Of a DNA stretch of 64,000 bases, positions 52,835 to 61,909 are shown piece by piece. The stretch's first letter is position 1; each line of letters begins with the position of its first letter. The DNA is from CAZENU01 sp965117035. Lineage in GTDB: Bacteria; Chloroflexota; Dehalococcoidia; Lucifugimonadales; CAZENU01. The position numbers and the translations under genes were made by a program. The notes beneath the pieces are model-generated. The model did no database searches. It had not been told where the DNA came from and saw only the letters and a program-made list of their open reading frames with translations. The stretch covers positions 1,426,001 to 1,490,000 of the forward strand of contig OZ220748.1 of assembly GCA_965117035.1 (NCBI GenBank), read 5' to 3'.

Positions 52835-54499
52835 ATGACCAGGATGACAGGGCGGCGAGCGATGCTGGAGATGCTGCGCGCAGAGGGCGTCGAGTACATC
52901 TTCGGCAACCCCGGCACCAGCGAGAGCCCGATAATGCACGAGCTCGAGTCGTTCCCCGACCTGCGGTACGTGCTCGTGCTGCAGGAGGGCGTCGCGATGG
53001 GCATGGCCGACGCATACGCCCGCGCCACCGGCCGGCCGTCGTTCGTGAACCTCCACATCGAGACCGGGCTCGCCAACGGCATCAGTCTGCTGCACAACGC
53101 GTACGCGGGCGGCACCCCGATGGTGCTCAGCGCCGGCAACCGGGACATCCGCGAGCTGGCCCACGGCCGCACCGATCTCGCCGAGATGGTGCGGCCGTTC
53201 ACCAAGTGGACCGCCGAGGTCACGCACCCCGACCAGGCGCCGTACATTATGCGGCGGGCCTTCAACGAGGCGAAGACGCCGCCGACCGGCCCGACCTTCG
53301 TCGCCTTCTCGGCCAACGCCCTCGACGAAGAGGGGGATATCGAGATCGCAGCGTCGCCCGACGGCTACGTCCGCTCAGCGCCCGAGCCCAAGGGCATCGA
53401 GCGCGCGGCGGATGTCCTGGGCGCGGCGTCGAAGCCCGTCATGATCGTGGGCGACGGCGTCGGCGAGTCGGGCGCGGTCGACGACGCCGTACGCGTCTCG
53501 GAGATGCTCGGCGCACCCGTGTACGCGTCGAGCTTCTCGTGCGTGAACTTCCCCACGGGCCACCCCCACTTCGGAGGCCCGATCAGGCTCGGCTATCCCG
53601 AGGCGCGGGACGCGCTCTCCTCCGCCGACGCGGCGCTCGTCCTGGGGAAATTCTCCAGCGGCTACTTCATGTTCTCCGAGCCCGTGCTGCGATTCATCGG
53701 CCCGGACACGAAGCTCGTCCACGTCGACTCGGACCCGGCGTCGGTCGGCGCCACCCAGCCGACCGACGTCGGCATCGCGGCCGACCCGGCGGTGACGCTG
53801 GACCGCCTCGCGGAGGCGCTCGACGCGACGATGTCCGGCTCGGCGAAGGAGGCCGCCAGGGGCCGCTGCGCCGGGCTCGCGGAGGCCCGACAGACGGCGG
53901 ACGACGAGCGGGAGCGCCGCGTCAGGCGCCGGTGGGACGACTCCCCCATGCGGCCGTCGCGAATGATGGCCGAGGTCGCCTCCGCGCTCCCTCCCGAGAC
54001 GATCGTCATCGACGACGCGGTCACCACACGGGACGCGCTGTTCGACTCCGTCGACTTCGACGCGCCAGGCAGCATGTACGGCGGCCGCGGCGGAGCGCTC
54101 GGCTGGGGCGTAGGCGCCGCCATGGGCGCGAAGTTGGCCAACCCGGACCGCCCCGTCGTTGCCGTGCTCGGCGACGGCAGCGCCATGATGACCGTCCAGG
54201 GCTTCTGGACCGCCGCCAACGAGGGCATCCCCGTCGTCTACGTCGTCTGCAACAACCGCGCCTACCGCATCCTGAAGCTCAACATCGACAGGTACCGCTC
54301 GATGGTAGACACCGAAGGCGAGAGCCGGTACATGGGCATGGACTTCCCAATCGCGCTCGATATCGCCGGCATGGCGCGCTCCATGGGCGTCGACGCCAGG
54401 ACCATCGAGGACCCGGCCGACGTCGCGCCCGCCACACGCGCAGCCCTTGAGTCGGGCCGGCCGGCGGTGCTCGACGTCGTCATCGACGGCTCGCTGTAG
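52835..54499 (+). CDS. Thiamine diphosphate enzyme, benzoylformate decarboxylase-like
   Basis: A 554-residue ThDP-dependent decarboxylase/synthase with three domains. The cofactor-activating Glu is in VLVLQEGVAMGMADAYA (about residue 50), and the ThDP-Mg motif runs GDGSAMMTVQGFW to NNRAY. The start EGVEYIFGNPGTSESPIMHE resembles MdlC-type decarboxylases more than acetolactate synthases. AAGGAG precedes ATG. Substrate is a 2-keto acid that cannot be named. dinB begins immediately at its stop. Confidence 0.85.
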   Translation: MTRMTGRRAMLEMLRAEGVEYIFGNPGTSESPIMHELESFPDLRYVLVLQEGVAMGMADAYARATGRPSFVNLHIETGLANGISLLHNAYAGGTPMVLSAGNRDIRELAHGRTDLAEMVRPFTKWTAEVTHPDQAPYIMRRAFNEAKTPPTGPTFVAFSANALDEEGDIEIAASPDGYVRSAPEPKGIERAADVLGAASKPVMIVGDGVGESGAVDDAVRVSEMLGAPVYASSFSCVNFPTGHPHFGGPIRLGYPEARDALSSADAALVLGKFSSGYFMFSEPVLRFIGPDTKLVHVDSDPASVGATQPTDVGIAADPAVTLDRLAEALDATMSGSAKEAARGRCAGLAEARQTADDERERRVRRRWDDSPMRPSRMMAEVASALPPETIVIDDAVTTRDALFDSVDFDAPGSMYGGRGGALGWGVGAAMGAKLANPDRPVVAVLGDGSAMMTVQGFWTAANEGIPVVYVVCNNRAYRILKLNIDRYRSMVDTEGESRYMGMDFPIALDIAGMARSMGVDARTIEDPADVAPATRAALESGRPAVLDVVIDGSL

Positions 54500-55570
54500 A
54501 TGCGCCACATCCTGCACGCCGACTTCGACGCCTTCTACACCTCGGTCGAGCAGCGCGACAACCCCGCGCTGCGGGGCTTGCCGGTCGTCGTGGGCGGCTC
54601 ACCCGAGGGGCGCGGCGTCGTCGCGTCGGCATCCTACGAGGCGCGCCGGTTTGGCGTCCGGTCCGCCATGCCCATGCGGACCGCAGTCCAGCGCTGTCCC
54701 CGGCTTGTGCGCGTGCCGCCGCGGTTCGACCACTACCGGGAGGTGTCGCGCCGCGTCATGGACATCTTCCACGACGTGACCGACCTGGTCGAGGCGATGT
54801 CGCTCGACGAGGCCTACCTCGACGTCACCGACTCGGTGGCCGCCGGGCACGCGCCCGCCGACATCGCCGCCGCGCTGCGGGCGCGGGTGCGCTCCGAGCT
54901 GTCGCTGACGATCTCGGTGGGGGTTTCCACGAGCAAGTCCGTCGCGAAGATCGCGTCCGATCTCGACAAGCCGGACGGCCTCACGGTCGTCCCACCGGGC
55001 GGCGAGCGGGACTTCCTCGCGCCGCTCGACGTCGACAAGTTGTCCGGCATCGGCCCCAAGACGGCCGCGCGCCTGCACGGCGAAGGCATCCGCACCATCG
55101 GCGACCTGGCGTCCAGGACCGACGCCTGGCTGACCCAGCGCTTCGGGCGCTCTGGGCCCGGCATGCGCAGGCTGGCCGTGGGCGGGGACGACCAGCCCGT
55201 GCGGCCGCGTCGCGAGCGCAAGTCGCTCAGCGCCGAGACGACCCTCGCCCGCGACACCGACGACCCGGAATTCCTGCTGTCGCTCGTCGACCGGCTCAGC
55301 GAGCGCGTCGGCGGCCACCTGGAGCGCGGGGACGTCGAGTGCAGGACGGTCAAGGTGAAGCTGCGACTGGCCGACTTCACGACCTTCACCCGCCAGACCA
55401 CGCCACCGAGTCCCGTAGCCTCGACCGCCGACGTCGCCGAGGCCGCCCGGGATCTGGTGCGGCGGGAGATACGCCCCGGACGCCTCTTCCGCCTGGTCGG
55501 CGTCGGCGTCGCCGGCTTCGAGCAGGACGACGACCAGCCGAGCCAGCCGCGACTGGCCGGCTTCGAGTAG
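54500..55570 (+). CDS. dinB: DNA polymerase IV
   Basis: A 356-residue Y-family translesion polymerase. Catalytic D8 in HADFDAFYTSVEQ and D103/E104 in SLDEAYLDVTD; YEARRFGVRSAMP holds the fingers residues; LSGIGPKTAARLHGEGIRTI is the thumb helix-hairpin-helix; the little-finger domain includes RERKSLSAETTLARD. No C-terminal clamp-binding peptide is obvious beyond SQPRLAGFE. The ATG directly abuts the TAG of the TPP enzyme gene. Convergent with fmt, with 7 bp between the stops. Confidence 0.94.
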   Translation: MRHILHADFDAFYTSVEQRDNPALRGLPVVVGGSPEGRGVVASASYEARRFGVRSAMPMRTAVQRCPRLVRVPPRFDHYREVSRRVMDIFHDVTDLVEAMSLDEAYLDVTDSVAAGHAPADIAAALRARVRSELSLTISVGVSTSKSVAKIASDLDKPDGLTVVPPGGERDFLAPLDVDKLSGIGPKTAARLHGEGIRTIGDLASRTDAWLTQRFGRSGPGMRRLAVGGDDQPVRPRRERKSLSAETTLARDTDDPEFLLSLVDRLSERVGGHLERGDVECRTVKVKLRLADFTTFTRQTTPPSPVASTADVAEAARDLVRREIRPGRLFRLVGVGVAGFEQDDDQPSQPRLAGFE

Positions 55571-55577
55571 CCGCCCG

Positions 55578-56510
55578 TCAGCCGAGCCGGGCGCCCACGA
55601 ACTCCGACTGCGCCCGCGCGAACGCGGCGGCGTCTACGGCGCGCCGCCCCTCCATCTGCACCCTGCCGAGCCGCAGCACGCCATCGCCCGTCGCGACGCC
55701 CAGGGAGCCGTCGGGGCCCGACACCACCGTGCCCGCGGGCTCGGCGTGATTGGCCCGCGACGCCCGCGCTTCAAGGACCTTGAGCCGCCGGCCGTCCCAG
55801 CGGGTGAACGAGCCCGGCCACGGGTCGTAGGCGCGCACCTGCCGCATAATGCGCTCCGCCGGCGCCGTCCAGTCGATCTCGCCGTCGTCGCGCGCCAGCA
55901 GCCGTGTCATGGTCGCCTCCGCGTCTACCTGCGGCGACGCTTCGATCTCGCCGGACGCCCAGGCGGGCAGCACCGCGACCATCAGGCAGCCGCCAAGGTG
56001 GAACAGGCGGCCGGTGAGCTCCCCGGCCGTCTCGCCGGCACGTATCCGCAGCCTCCGACGGGCGACAACCGGCCCGGCATCGACCTGCTGGGTCACCTCC
56101 ATGACGGTGACGCCGGTGACCTCGTCTCCGGCGAGTATGGCCGACGCCACGGGAGACGGGCCGCGGTACTTCGGGAGCAGCGACGGATGGACGTTCAGGC
56201 AGCCCAGCCGCGGCACCTCCAGCACCTCGTCCGGCAGGATCAAGCCGTACGCGGCCACGACGACGACATCCGGGGCCAGGTCGGACAGGCGGCGCCGCGC
56301 GTCCACGTCCTGGCGCAGCGACTCGGGCTGCAACACCTCCAGGCCGCGCTCGACGGCGTACGCCTTCACCGGCGTCGGCCTCGTTCGCCTGCCGCGGCCC
56401 AGCGGCCTGTCCGGCTGCGTGTACACCGCGGCCAGGTCGTGCCCCGCGTCGACCAGCGCCGAGAGCACCGGCACGGCGAAGTCCGGCGTGCCCATGAAGA
56501 CGATTCTCAT
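55578..56510 (-). CDS. fmt: Methionyl-tRNA formyltransferase
   Basis: A 310-residue enzyme that formylates initiator Met-tRNA using 10-formyl-THF. MRIVFMGTPDFAVPVL at the N-terminus; catalytic N106 and H108 in NVHPSLLPKYRGPSP; Asp in VTQQVDAGPVV; the C-terminal OB-fold domain carries LKVLEARAS. Normal length. No def gene adjoins it. No strong ribosome site is visible before the ATG. Confidence 0.96.
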   Translation of the reverse strand: MRIVFMGTPDFAVPVLSALVDAGHDLAAVYTQPDRPLGRGRRTRPTPVKAYAVERGLEVLQPESLRQDVDARRRLSDLAPDVVVVAAYGLILPDEVLEVPRLGCLNVHPSLLPKYRGPSPVASAILAGDEVTGVTVMEVTQQVDAGPVVARRRLRIRAGETAGELTGRLFHLGGCLMVAVLPAWASGEIEASPQVDAEATMTRLLARDDGEIDWTAPAERIMRQVRAYDPWPGSFTRWDGRRLKVLEARASRANHAEPAGTVVSGPDGSLGVATGDGVLRLGRVQMEGRRAVDAAAFARAQSEFVGARLG

Positions 56511-56629
56511 GCCGCACAGGTCCCCGAGATGGCTCAGCGCCGCGGACTACAGGGGCCGGCCGAGGCACCGGGCTGAGATAGTAGCACAGGGCCTGTGATA
56601 TCCTGCCGAGGCCGATGTCTTAGGGCCTT

Positions 56630-56765
56630 GTTCCCGCTCCCCTCGCGAGACAGGGGGTCAGGCTGAGGGGGCTGATTTTCCCTCTCCCCTCGCGGGAGAG
56701 GGTCAGGGTGAGGGGGCTGCTTTTTCCCTCTCCCCTCGCGGGAGAGGGTCAGGGTGAGGGGGCGT
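56630..56765 (+). repeat. Palindromic repeat, three tandem copies
   Basis: CCCTCTCCCCTCGCGGGAGA then GGGTCAGGGTGAGGGGGCTG occurs twice well conserved (about 56679-56721 and 56726-56763), and a diverged copy precedes them (CGCTCCCCTCGCGAGACAGG near 56635). Each can form a hairpin at CTCCCCTCGCGGGAGA. Located between the fmt start and the cupin gene. Confidence 0.8.
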
Positions 56766-56800
56766 TGAAGGGCCCCGATGTTTCGGATGGAGGCCGCGAC

Positions 56801-57181
56801 ATGCCGATAGTCGACCACAACAGCGCGCCAGAGGTCCCGTGGCGGCCCAACTACCGGAAGTGGGACATCGCCGGCCCTGAGCAGGGCGTCACCAGCAACC
56901 TGTCATACTCCGAGGCCGCCGTCGGCACGGGCGCTCCCCTGCACTACCACGCCGACGACGAGCTGATCGTCGTCCTCGAGGGCACGCTGCAGGTGCGGCT
57001 GGGAGAAGAGCTGCACGACGTCGGGCCCGACCACACACTCGTCATCCCGCCCGACGTGCCGCACGGCTTCACCGTCGTCGGCGACGGCCCTGCCCGCCTG
57101 CTGACCTTCTTCCCCGTGCCAGCGCCGTTCGACAGCACCACCTACCTCGAAGGCACGCCGCCGGCCCAACCCAACGCCTAG
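56801..57181 (+). CDS. Cupin-domain protein
   Basis: A 126-residue single-cupin protein. Metal ligands in motif 1 HYHADDELIVVLEG (H48, H50, E54) and motif 2 PPDVPHGF (H88). ATG at 56801 has GGAGG at 7 bp; the longer frame would translate the upstream palindromic repeat. Function in the cell unknown: a small-molecule dioxygenase, isomerase or sensor are all possible. No partner genes. Confidence 0.85.
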   Translation: MPIVDHNSAPEVPWRPNYRKWDIAGPEQGVTSNLSYSEAAVGTGAPLHYHADDELIVVLEGTLQVRLGEELHDVGPDHTLVIPPDVPHGFTVVGDGPARLLTFFPVPAPFDSTTYLEGTPPAQPNA

Positions 57182-57189
57182 CAGGCGAA

Positions 57190-57235
57190 ACTCCCCAACT
57201 ATCCACTATTCACTCGCCACTATCCACTACTCCGT
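57190..57235 (-). repeat. Short repeat, inverse of the one at 13161-13190
   Basis: CTATCCACTATTCACTCGCC then ACTATCCACTA lies between the cupin stop and the NUDIX stop, sharing CTATCCACTATTCACT with the reverse complement of 13161-13190. Confidence 0.55.
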
Positions 57236-57865
57236 CGGATCGAAGTAGGGAACCGGCGCGTCGCCGCGCGCCAGCTCGAAGACCAGGGGTATGCGGCGGG
57301 CGTGTCCCGGCGACAGATCCGGCAGGTCGTCCTCCGCGAAGAAGCCCACACCGGTAGTCTCCGGACCCGCGATCGGCGCCTGGTCGTCGCCGACCTCCAC
57401 GAGCCACACGCTGGCGTATAGCTGGAACCTGAAGCGGCCGCCCCACAGGCTGGCGTCGAAGACGCCGAGCAGACTCGTCGCGGTCCCCTCCAGGCCCGTC
57501 TCCTCCCGGAGCTCCCGCTCCACCGACTGCGCCCACGTCTCGCCGACTTCGGTCGCGCCCCCCGGCATCGCCCAGAGGCCGTTGTCCTCGCGCCGGATCA
57601 GCAGGATGCGCCCGTCCCTGAACACGGCCGCGTCGGCGCAGACGTACGGCGTCGCGTGCGGCAGGCTACCCTCGTACTCCGCCATCACGTCGCCCGCCGA
57701 CCGTTTCTCTATTGCGGCGACGAGCCGGGCGCTCAGCGACAGCGCGCGCCGGTACCGCTCGCGGTCGTAGTCGTTCTCGGAGTAGTGCAGCCCCATGTCC
57801 GCGATGCTGCGCAGCTCGTCCGCTATCAGGTACATCTCGCCGGTGGGGTCTTCCATGTCGTCCAT
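57227..57865 (-). CDS. NUDIX hydrolase
   Basis: About 212 residues: an N-terminal helical region like that of ADP-ribose-type NUDIX proteins with a NUDIX_N domain (IADELRSIADMGLHYSENDY), then a NUDIX domain with the box GGATEVGETWAQSVERELRE followed by ETG. Hydrolyses a nucleoside diphosphate linked to another moiety. Start unclear: ATG 57865 or 57856; a TTG at 57889 would fall in the T tract of the upstream terminator and is rejected. Confidence 0.86.
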   Translation of the reverse strand: MDDMEDPTGEMYLIADELRSIADMGLHYSENDYDRERYRRALSLSARLVAAIEKRSAGDVMAEYEGSLPHATPYVCADAAVFRDGRILLIRREDNGLWAMPGGATEVGETWAQSVERELREETGLEGTATSLLGVFDASLWGGRFRFQLYASVWLVEVGDDQAPIAGPETTGVGFFAEDDLPDLSPGHARRIPLVFELARGDAPVPYFDPTE

Positions 57866-57889
57866 CCTGGAGGCGTCGATCGAACGCAA

Positions 57890-57925
57890 AAAGGAAGCGC
57901 CCCGGTGGATATAAACCGGGGCGCT
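57890..57925 (-). terminator. Rho-independent terminator of the SelW-like gene
   Basis: A perfect 11-bp stem (57896-57906 with 57915-57925) with an 8-base loop, followed on the minus strand by TCCTTTTTGCG. It lies 32 bp past the stop at 57957. Confidence 0.85.
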
Positions 57926-57956
57926 CCTGTTACGCTATCCTGCCTATGTTCGGGCG

Positions 57957-58235
57957 TCAGTCCGCGGCGACCGCGGCTGTCAGCCTCTCGTTCACTATCG
58001 CCTTGAGCTCCTTGACGCGGTCGAGGTTCGGGTGGCTGCCCTCTTCCGTCTTGTCGAAGATCTTGTCGCCGTCGACGTGCACTGTCAGCACGCCGGCGTC
58101 GCCGGGCGTCAGCGTGATCGCTACGTCGGTACCGCCCGTCGCGTAGAACTCGGTGGCCATCCAGGCCGCCTCAGCGTGGTACCCTCAGGGTACGCAGTAC
58201 GTTATCTCTACGTTCAGCTTCCCTTCCATCGCCAT
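57957..58235 (-). CDS. SelW/Rdx-family selenoprotein (UGA = Sec at codon 17)
   Basis: Reading from ATG 58235, which has AGGAGGT at 7 bp, gives MAMEGKLNVEITYC-V-P-[TGA]-GYHAEAAWMATEFYAT and continues in the same frame to 57957 (92 residues with TGA at 58185-58187 read as Sec). C14-x-x-U17 is the redox motif of SelW/SelT/SelH-type thioredoxin-fold proteins, and DGDKIFDKTEEGSHPN is the family's C-terminal strand. After the UGA an imperfect stem (GGCGGCC/GGCCACC) with loop UGGAU starts its loop 21 nt downstream, in the range of bacterial SECIS elements. A plain search sees only the part after the stop. A nonsense pseudogene is the alternative but fits less well. Confidence 0.85.
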
Positions 58236-58467
58236 TCGGGCACCTCCTCAGTGCGGCGTTACTCTCTGCTGACAACGCGGCCACCGTAGCACAGCCCCCA
58301 CGGGGTGTCAACGAGCCCTCAGACGCCCCAAGACGACGGCCTCCACCCTTCCCAAGCGTCGTCGACAAGAGGCGCTTCGGCGCCCACCAGCGGCGACCGT
58401 CGCGCGCGGCATTCCAAGTCGGGGTTCGGGTACAGTAGACCCACCCCCTAAGGACTGAGCGGCACGG

Positions 58468-60924
58468 ATGGCCAGACCGAGTTGGTATAGCGACCACCCT
58501 TCCGCGTGCACCTGCGCCAGGTGCAGCGGGAGCGGTCGCGTACTCGCCCTGCCGGCCGACCGGCGCGGGGGAGGACCGCCTCGCACCGGAATCGGGACGT
58601 CTCCGGGCGATGGCGAGGGGCACGGCGGCGGAGGCGGAGGCAACGCCTGGAAGGTGCTGGCGGCGATCGTGATTGCGGCGCTCGTGGGCGTCGCCATCTA
58701 CCAGGCCGTGACCCAGACCGATGACAGTCAGCCAACGCCGGTGAGCACGGCCCCTGCCAACACCGTCTCCGAGCCCCGAGCCGCGGCTACGCGGCCAGCT
58801 CCGAGCCCCATACCGGACTATGAGGCTACCGCCGAGGCCGCCATAGCCGCGACCGTCGAGGCCGTTGGCGCGACGTCGGCCTCCGGGACGGCGTCGCCTA
58901 CCCTGGCAACGCCGACGCCAACAGGGCTCCCCGCGACGAGGACGCCGACGCCGCGGCCCACGCCGACCGCCACGCCCCTTCGCGTCTCGCAGGCTCGCGC
59001 CTCCCTGCGCGACTTCGTCAATGGCGACTGGCTGGAGCAGGAAGACCCGCGCCTCGCCTCCGCGATCAACGACCTCGGCTGGATGCGCGACGGCATGAAC
59101 GTCACCGAGGCCCAGGCCCTCCAGGCCCTGCTGTACATCGCGGTCACCAGCCGCTCCGTCGTTGCGACCCTGGCCTCAATGGGCTGGGTGCAGGACGGCA
59201 TCAGCGCCGACGAGGCTGCCGCGATCGACTGGATCAACAACATCGGAGGCGCCGAGGTCATGGCGGCCGTCGTCGCCCTGCCGTGGGTCCGGGACGGCAT
59301 CGACGACGACCTGGAAGTCAGGATGATCGAAGAGCTGTCCTACACCGACTACGAAGACGCCGGCCTCGCCATGTCCATAGTCTCCCTCGATTGGGTGCGG
59401 GACGGGCTTGACGACCTCGAGGCCCAGGCAATCGACTGGATTGGGAACACCAGGGGTGTCGAAGTCGCGTCGGCGCTCGTCGCCCTGCCGTGGGTCCGGG
59501 ACGGCATCGACGACGAACTGGAAGTCACTGCGATAGAGGAGCTATCCTACCTCTCGCATGACGCGGAGGGGGCATCGCGAATCGTGGGGATGCCGTTCCT
59601 CGCGACGATCGAGCCGCCCGACGTGTCGGCCATCGCGTCGCTCTGGCAGCTCGCGGCCAACGACCGGCGGTCGTTCGAGGCCGTGATGACCCACGCCCCT
59701 GTGCGCGATGGCATCTCGGACGACCTCGCGCCGATCATCGCCACCCTGCACGGCGTCGCGGAGACGAACCCCAGGCTCATCCCCGTCCTTCTCCATCCGG
59801 CGAACGTCACGGTCGAACGGCGCACCGTCACCTTGCCGCTCGCGGGCGACGTCGTCCTCGCCATCATCCGCACCGGCCCCGGCGCGCCGAGATCGATGGA
59901 CCTGCTGGAGCGCGCCGTCCGCGGAGTCGAAGGGCTCATGGGGCTGCCGCTGCCGACCGGCTACGTCGGCCTGCTCTTCGAGAACGCCGTATCCGGCCCC
60001 GTGGCCGGAACCAACTTCGGCACCCACGTCGCGATCCTCCCGGAGTACGACGTCGACGACGGCAGCCGCGAGGCGGGGTTCACCGGCTCTCACATCGCCC
60101 ACGAGGTGGCGCACTACTACTGGAGCGGCAACGCCGACTGGGTGGACGAAGGCGCCGCCGACCTGGTCGCCTCCATCGTGGACGGCGCCCGGACCGGCAG
60201 GCCCATCGGGGTAACCAACCGACCCTGCGCCTACGCGTCCATGATCGCCGACCTCGAGGGTCTCGCCATCTCCCAGGGCGACGACGCGTTCCAGTGCAAC
60301 TACTCGCTGGGGGAGCGGCTCTTCATCGACCTCTACCGCGCCATCGGCCATGAGACATTCCTGGAACGCTTCCGCGCCCTCTACCTCGCCTCGGAGCTGG
60401 AGGACGACGATGAGGACACCCCGGGAACGTCCGTCGGCGTCGAGCACGTCAGGCAGGCGTTCCGCTCCGACGACGGAGCCGAGACGGCGGTGATCGCCCG
60501 CTGGTACGACGGGACCGAGCCCTACGACCGCTCCAATCTCGACTACGCGCCCGTCGACCCCATGTTGCCGACCATCAACGGCCGCGTCGAGCAGGCGTTC
60601 ATCGTCACCGAGAGCGATGGGCCGCCGGCAGCCATCTTCTCGGCACGCGACGTCAGCGATTGGGTGCTGCTCACGCTGGCTTACTCCTATAGCGTGTCGG
60701 GTACCCGGGACGTAGACCTGGAGATCGTGGAGTACTACGAGGACGGGTTCGCGTTCAGCCGCCGCACCGTCGCCCTGACCGCGGAGCCCCGGTACATCGG
60801 CGGCATACACCGCTTCTCGGTCGGCTCGCCTCCGGCGCGCAAGTGGGCGACGGGACGCTACTACGCCTACGTCTACGAGGGCGACCGCAAGGTAGCCGAG
60901 GTCGAGTACGAGGTCATCCCCTGA
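58468..60924 (+). CDS. Membrane-anchored gluzincin-like metallopeptidase with WxxDG repeats
   Basis: An 818-residue protein. N-terminal CTCARCSGSGRV resembles one half of a zinc ribbon; a Gly-rich stretch and one TM (about 61-81) follow; then a Pro/Thr linker (TPTPRPTPTATP). Residues about 200-420 hold repeated units around LPWVRDGIDDDLEV, LDWVRDGLDDLEAQ and MGWVQDGIS. The catalytic region has H545-E546-x2-H549 in HIAHEVAHYYW and E561 in DWVDEGAADLVAS. The C-terminus is beta-rich. The topology places the peptidase outside the membrane. ATG has only a distant AAGGA. Function of the repeats is not known to me. Confidence 0.8.
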   Translation: MARPSWYSDHPSACTCARCSGSGRVLALPADRRGGGPPRTGIGTSPGDGEGHGGGGGGNAWKVLAAIVIAALVGVAIYQAVTQTDDSQPTPVSTAPANTVSEPRAAATRPAPSPIPDYEATAEAAIAATVEAVGATSASGTASPTLATPTPTGLPATRTPTPRPTPTATPLRVSQARASLRDFVNGDWLEQEDPRLASAINDLGWMRDGMNVTEAQALQALLYIAVTSRSVVATLASMGWVQDGISADEAAAIDWINNIGGAEVMAAVVALPWVRDGIDDDLEVRMIEELSYTDYEDAGLAMSIVSLDWVRDGLDDLEAQAIDWIGNTRGVEVASALVALPWVRDGIDDELEVTAIEELSYLSHDAEGASRIVGMPFLATIEPPDVSAIASLWQLAANDRRSFEAVMTHAPVRDGISDDLAPIIATLHGVAETNPRLIPVLLHPANVTVERRTVTLPLAGDVVLAIIRTGPGAPRSMDLLERAVRGVEGLMGLPLPTGYVGLLFENAVSGPVAGTNFGTHVAILPEYDVDDGSREAGFTGSHIAHEVAHYYWSGNADWVDEGAADLVASIVDGARTGRPIGVTNRPCAYASMIADLEGLAISQGDDAFQCNYSLGERLFIDLYRAIGHETFLERFRALYLASELEDDDEDTPGTSVGVEHVRQAFRSDDGAETAVIARWYDGTEPYDRSNLDYAPVDPMLPTINGRVEQAFIVTESDGPPAAIFSARDVSDWVLLTLAYSYSVSGTRDVDLEIVEYYEDGFAFSRRTVALTAEPRYIGGIHRFSVGSPPARKWATGRYYAYVYEGDRKVAEVEYEVIP

Positions 60925-61029
60925 ACAGGCGGCACGCCCGCAGTCGGAGACCTTTGCGCATCTCCCCTTGCGAGCGGCGGATGTGATGGAGACGCGTCGA
61001 TTTTGTATCTGGGAGACCCCGCCCCCTGG

Positions 61030-61110
61030 GTTCCCGCCTCCGCGGGAATGACGGCAATGCAAAGGTCTCCCTGCGCGGGAATGACGTCTGTGCAGAGGTC
61101 TCCAGTCACG
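61030..61110 (+). repeat. Short palindromic repeats, two units
   Basis: TTCCCGCCTCCGCGGGAATG (about 61030) and GTCTCCCTGCGCGGGAATGA (about 61065) with flanks ACGGCAATGCAAAG and ACGTCTGTGCAGAG. Related to the unit at 43349. They lie just before the DUF192 gene end. Confidence 0.7.
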
Positions 61111-61909
61111 GGCACGCCGGGCCGTCCGGGTTGGACACGTTGGCGAAGCGCACGGGGACCCCGGCCTCGATGCCGTACTCGGCCGCCTTGCCCGCGTTGA
61201 TCTCCAGCACGTAGCCGGCCGGCGACGACGATGAGTAGGTCGGCAGATTGGCCGACGGCGCGTCCGGGTCCGGCGCGGGCGCCTCGGCGGTCACGTCGAC
61301 CACGGCGCAGCTCTCCGATATCCACACGATGTCTATCGGGAACCGCATGCGGAACATCCAGAACGGCGACGCGGTCCGCGGCGCGAACACGAACAGCATC
61401 CCCGTGCCGGGGGCCAGCGACTCCCGGTCGGACAGCCCCTGGGCCCGCTGCGCCGGCGTCAGCGCGAGCTCGACCGCGAAGGCGGCGCCGGGGAAGAACG
61501 CGGCCGGCGCGTCCGGAGGGATGGCAGGCGTGGCAGTGGCCGTCGGCTGGGGCGCAGCCGTGTTCGTCGCCGTCGGAATCGGCGTAGCGGTCGGCGTGGC
61601 CGTCGCCCGAGCGGCCGGCGTAGCCTGCGCGCCCGGCCCAGGAGTCGGCGTCCGCGTCGGCGTCGCCGTCGCGGGCGGCGTGGGCTGTGGGACGGGCGTG
61701 CTCGTCAACGTGGGCGTCGGCACGGCGGTCGGCGCAGCCGCAGGCGTGGCCGTGCCGGTGGGCTCCTGCACGGCGGTGACCGTCGTGGGGAGCGCCGTCG
61801 CCTCCGGGGTCGACGCTGGCGCGGCCGCAGTCGTGGCGGGCGCGTCGTCGGCCGAGCAGGCCACGACGGCCAGCAGCGCGGCCGCGGCCAACGCGGCGAG
61901 CTTCCTCAC
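61106..61909 (-). CDS. DUF192 lipoprotein
   Basis: A 267-residue lipoprotein: signal peptide with Cys at 18 (LLAVVACSAD), an unusually long Pro/Thr/Ala linker (about 20-135, with TPTPTLTSTPVPQPTPP) and a C-terminal DUF192 domain (GLSDRESLAPGTGMLFVFAP, FWMFRMRFPIDIVWI, AGYVLEINAGKAAEYGI). DUF192 proteins are small single-domain proteins of unknown function. Start GTG at 61909 overlaps the mutS2 stop (GTGA). Confidence 0.85.
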   Translation of the reverse strand: MRKLAALAAAALLAVVACSADDAPATTAAAPASTPEATALPTTVTAVQEPTGTATPAAAPTAVPTPTLTSTPVPQPTPPATATPTRTPTPGPGAQATPAARATATPTATPIPTATNTAAPQPTATATPAIPPDAPAAFFPGAAFAVELALTPAQRAQGLSDRESLAPGTGMLFVFAPRTASPFWMFRMRFPIDIVWISESCAVVDVTAEAPAPDPDAPSANLPTYSSSSPAGYVLEINAGKAAEYGIEAGVPVRFANVSNPDGPACP

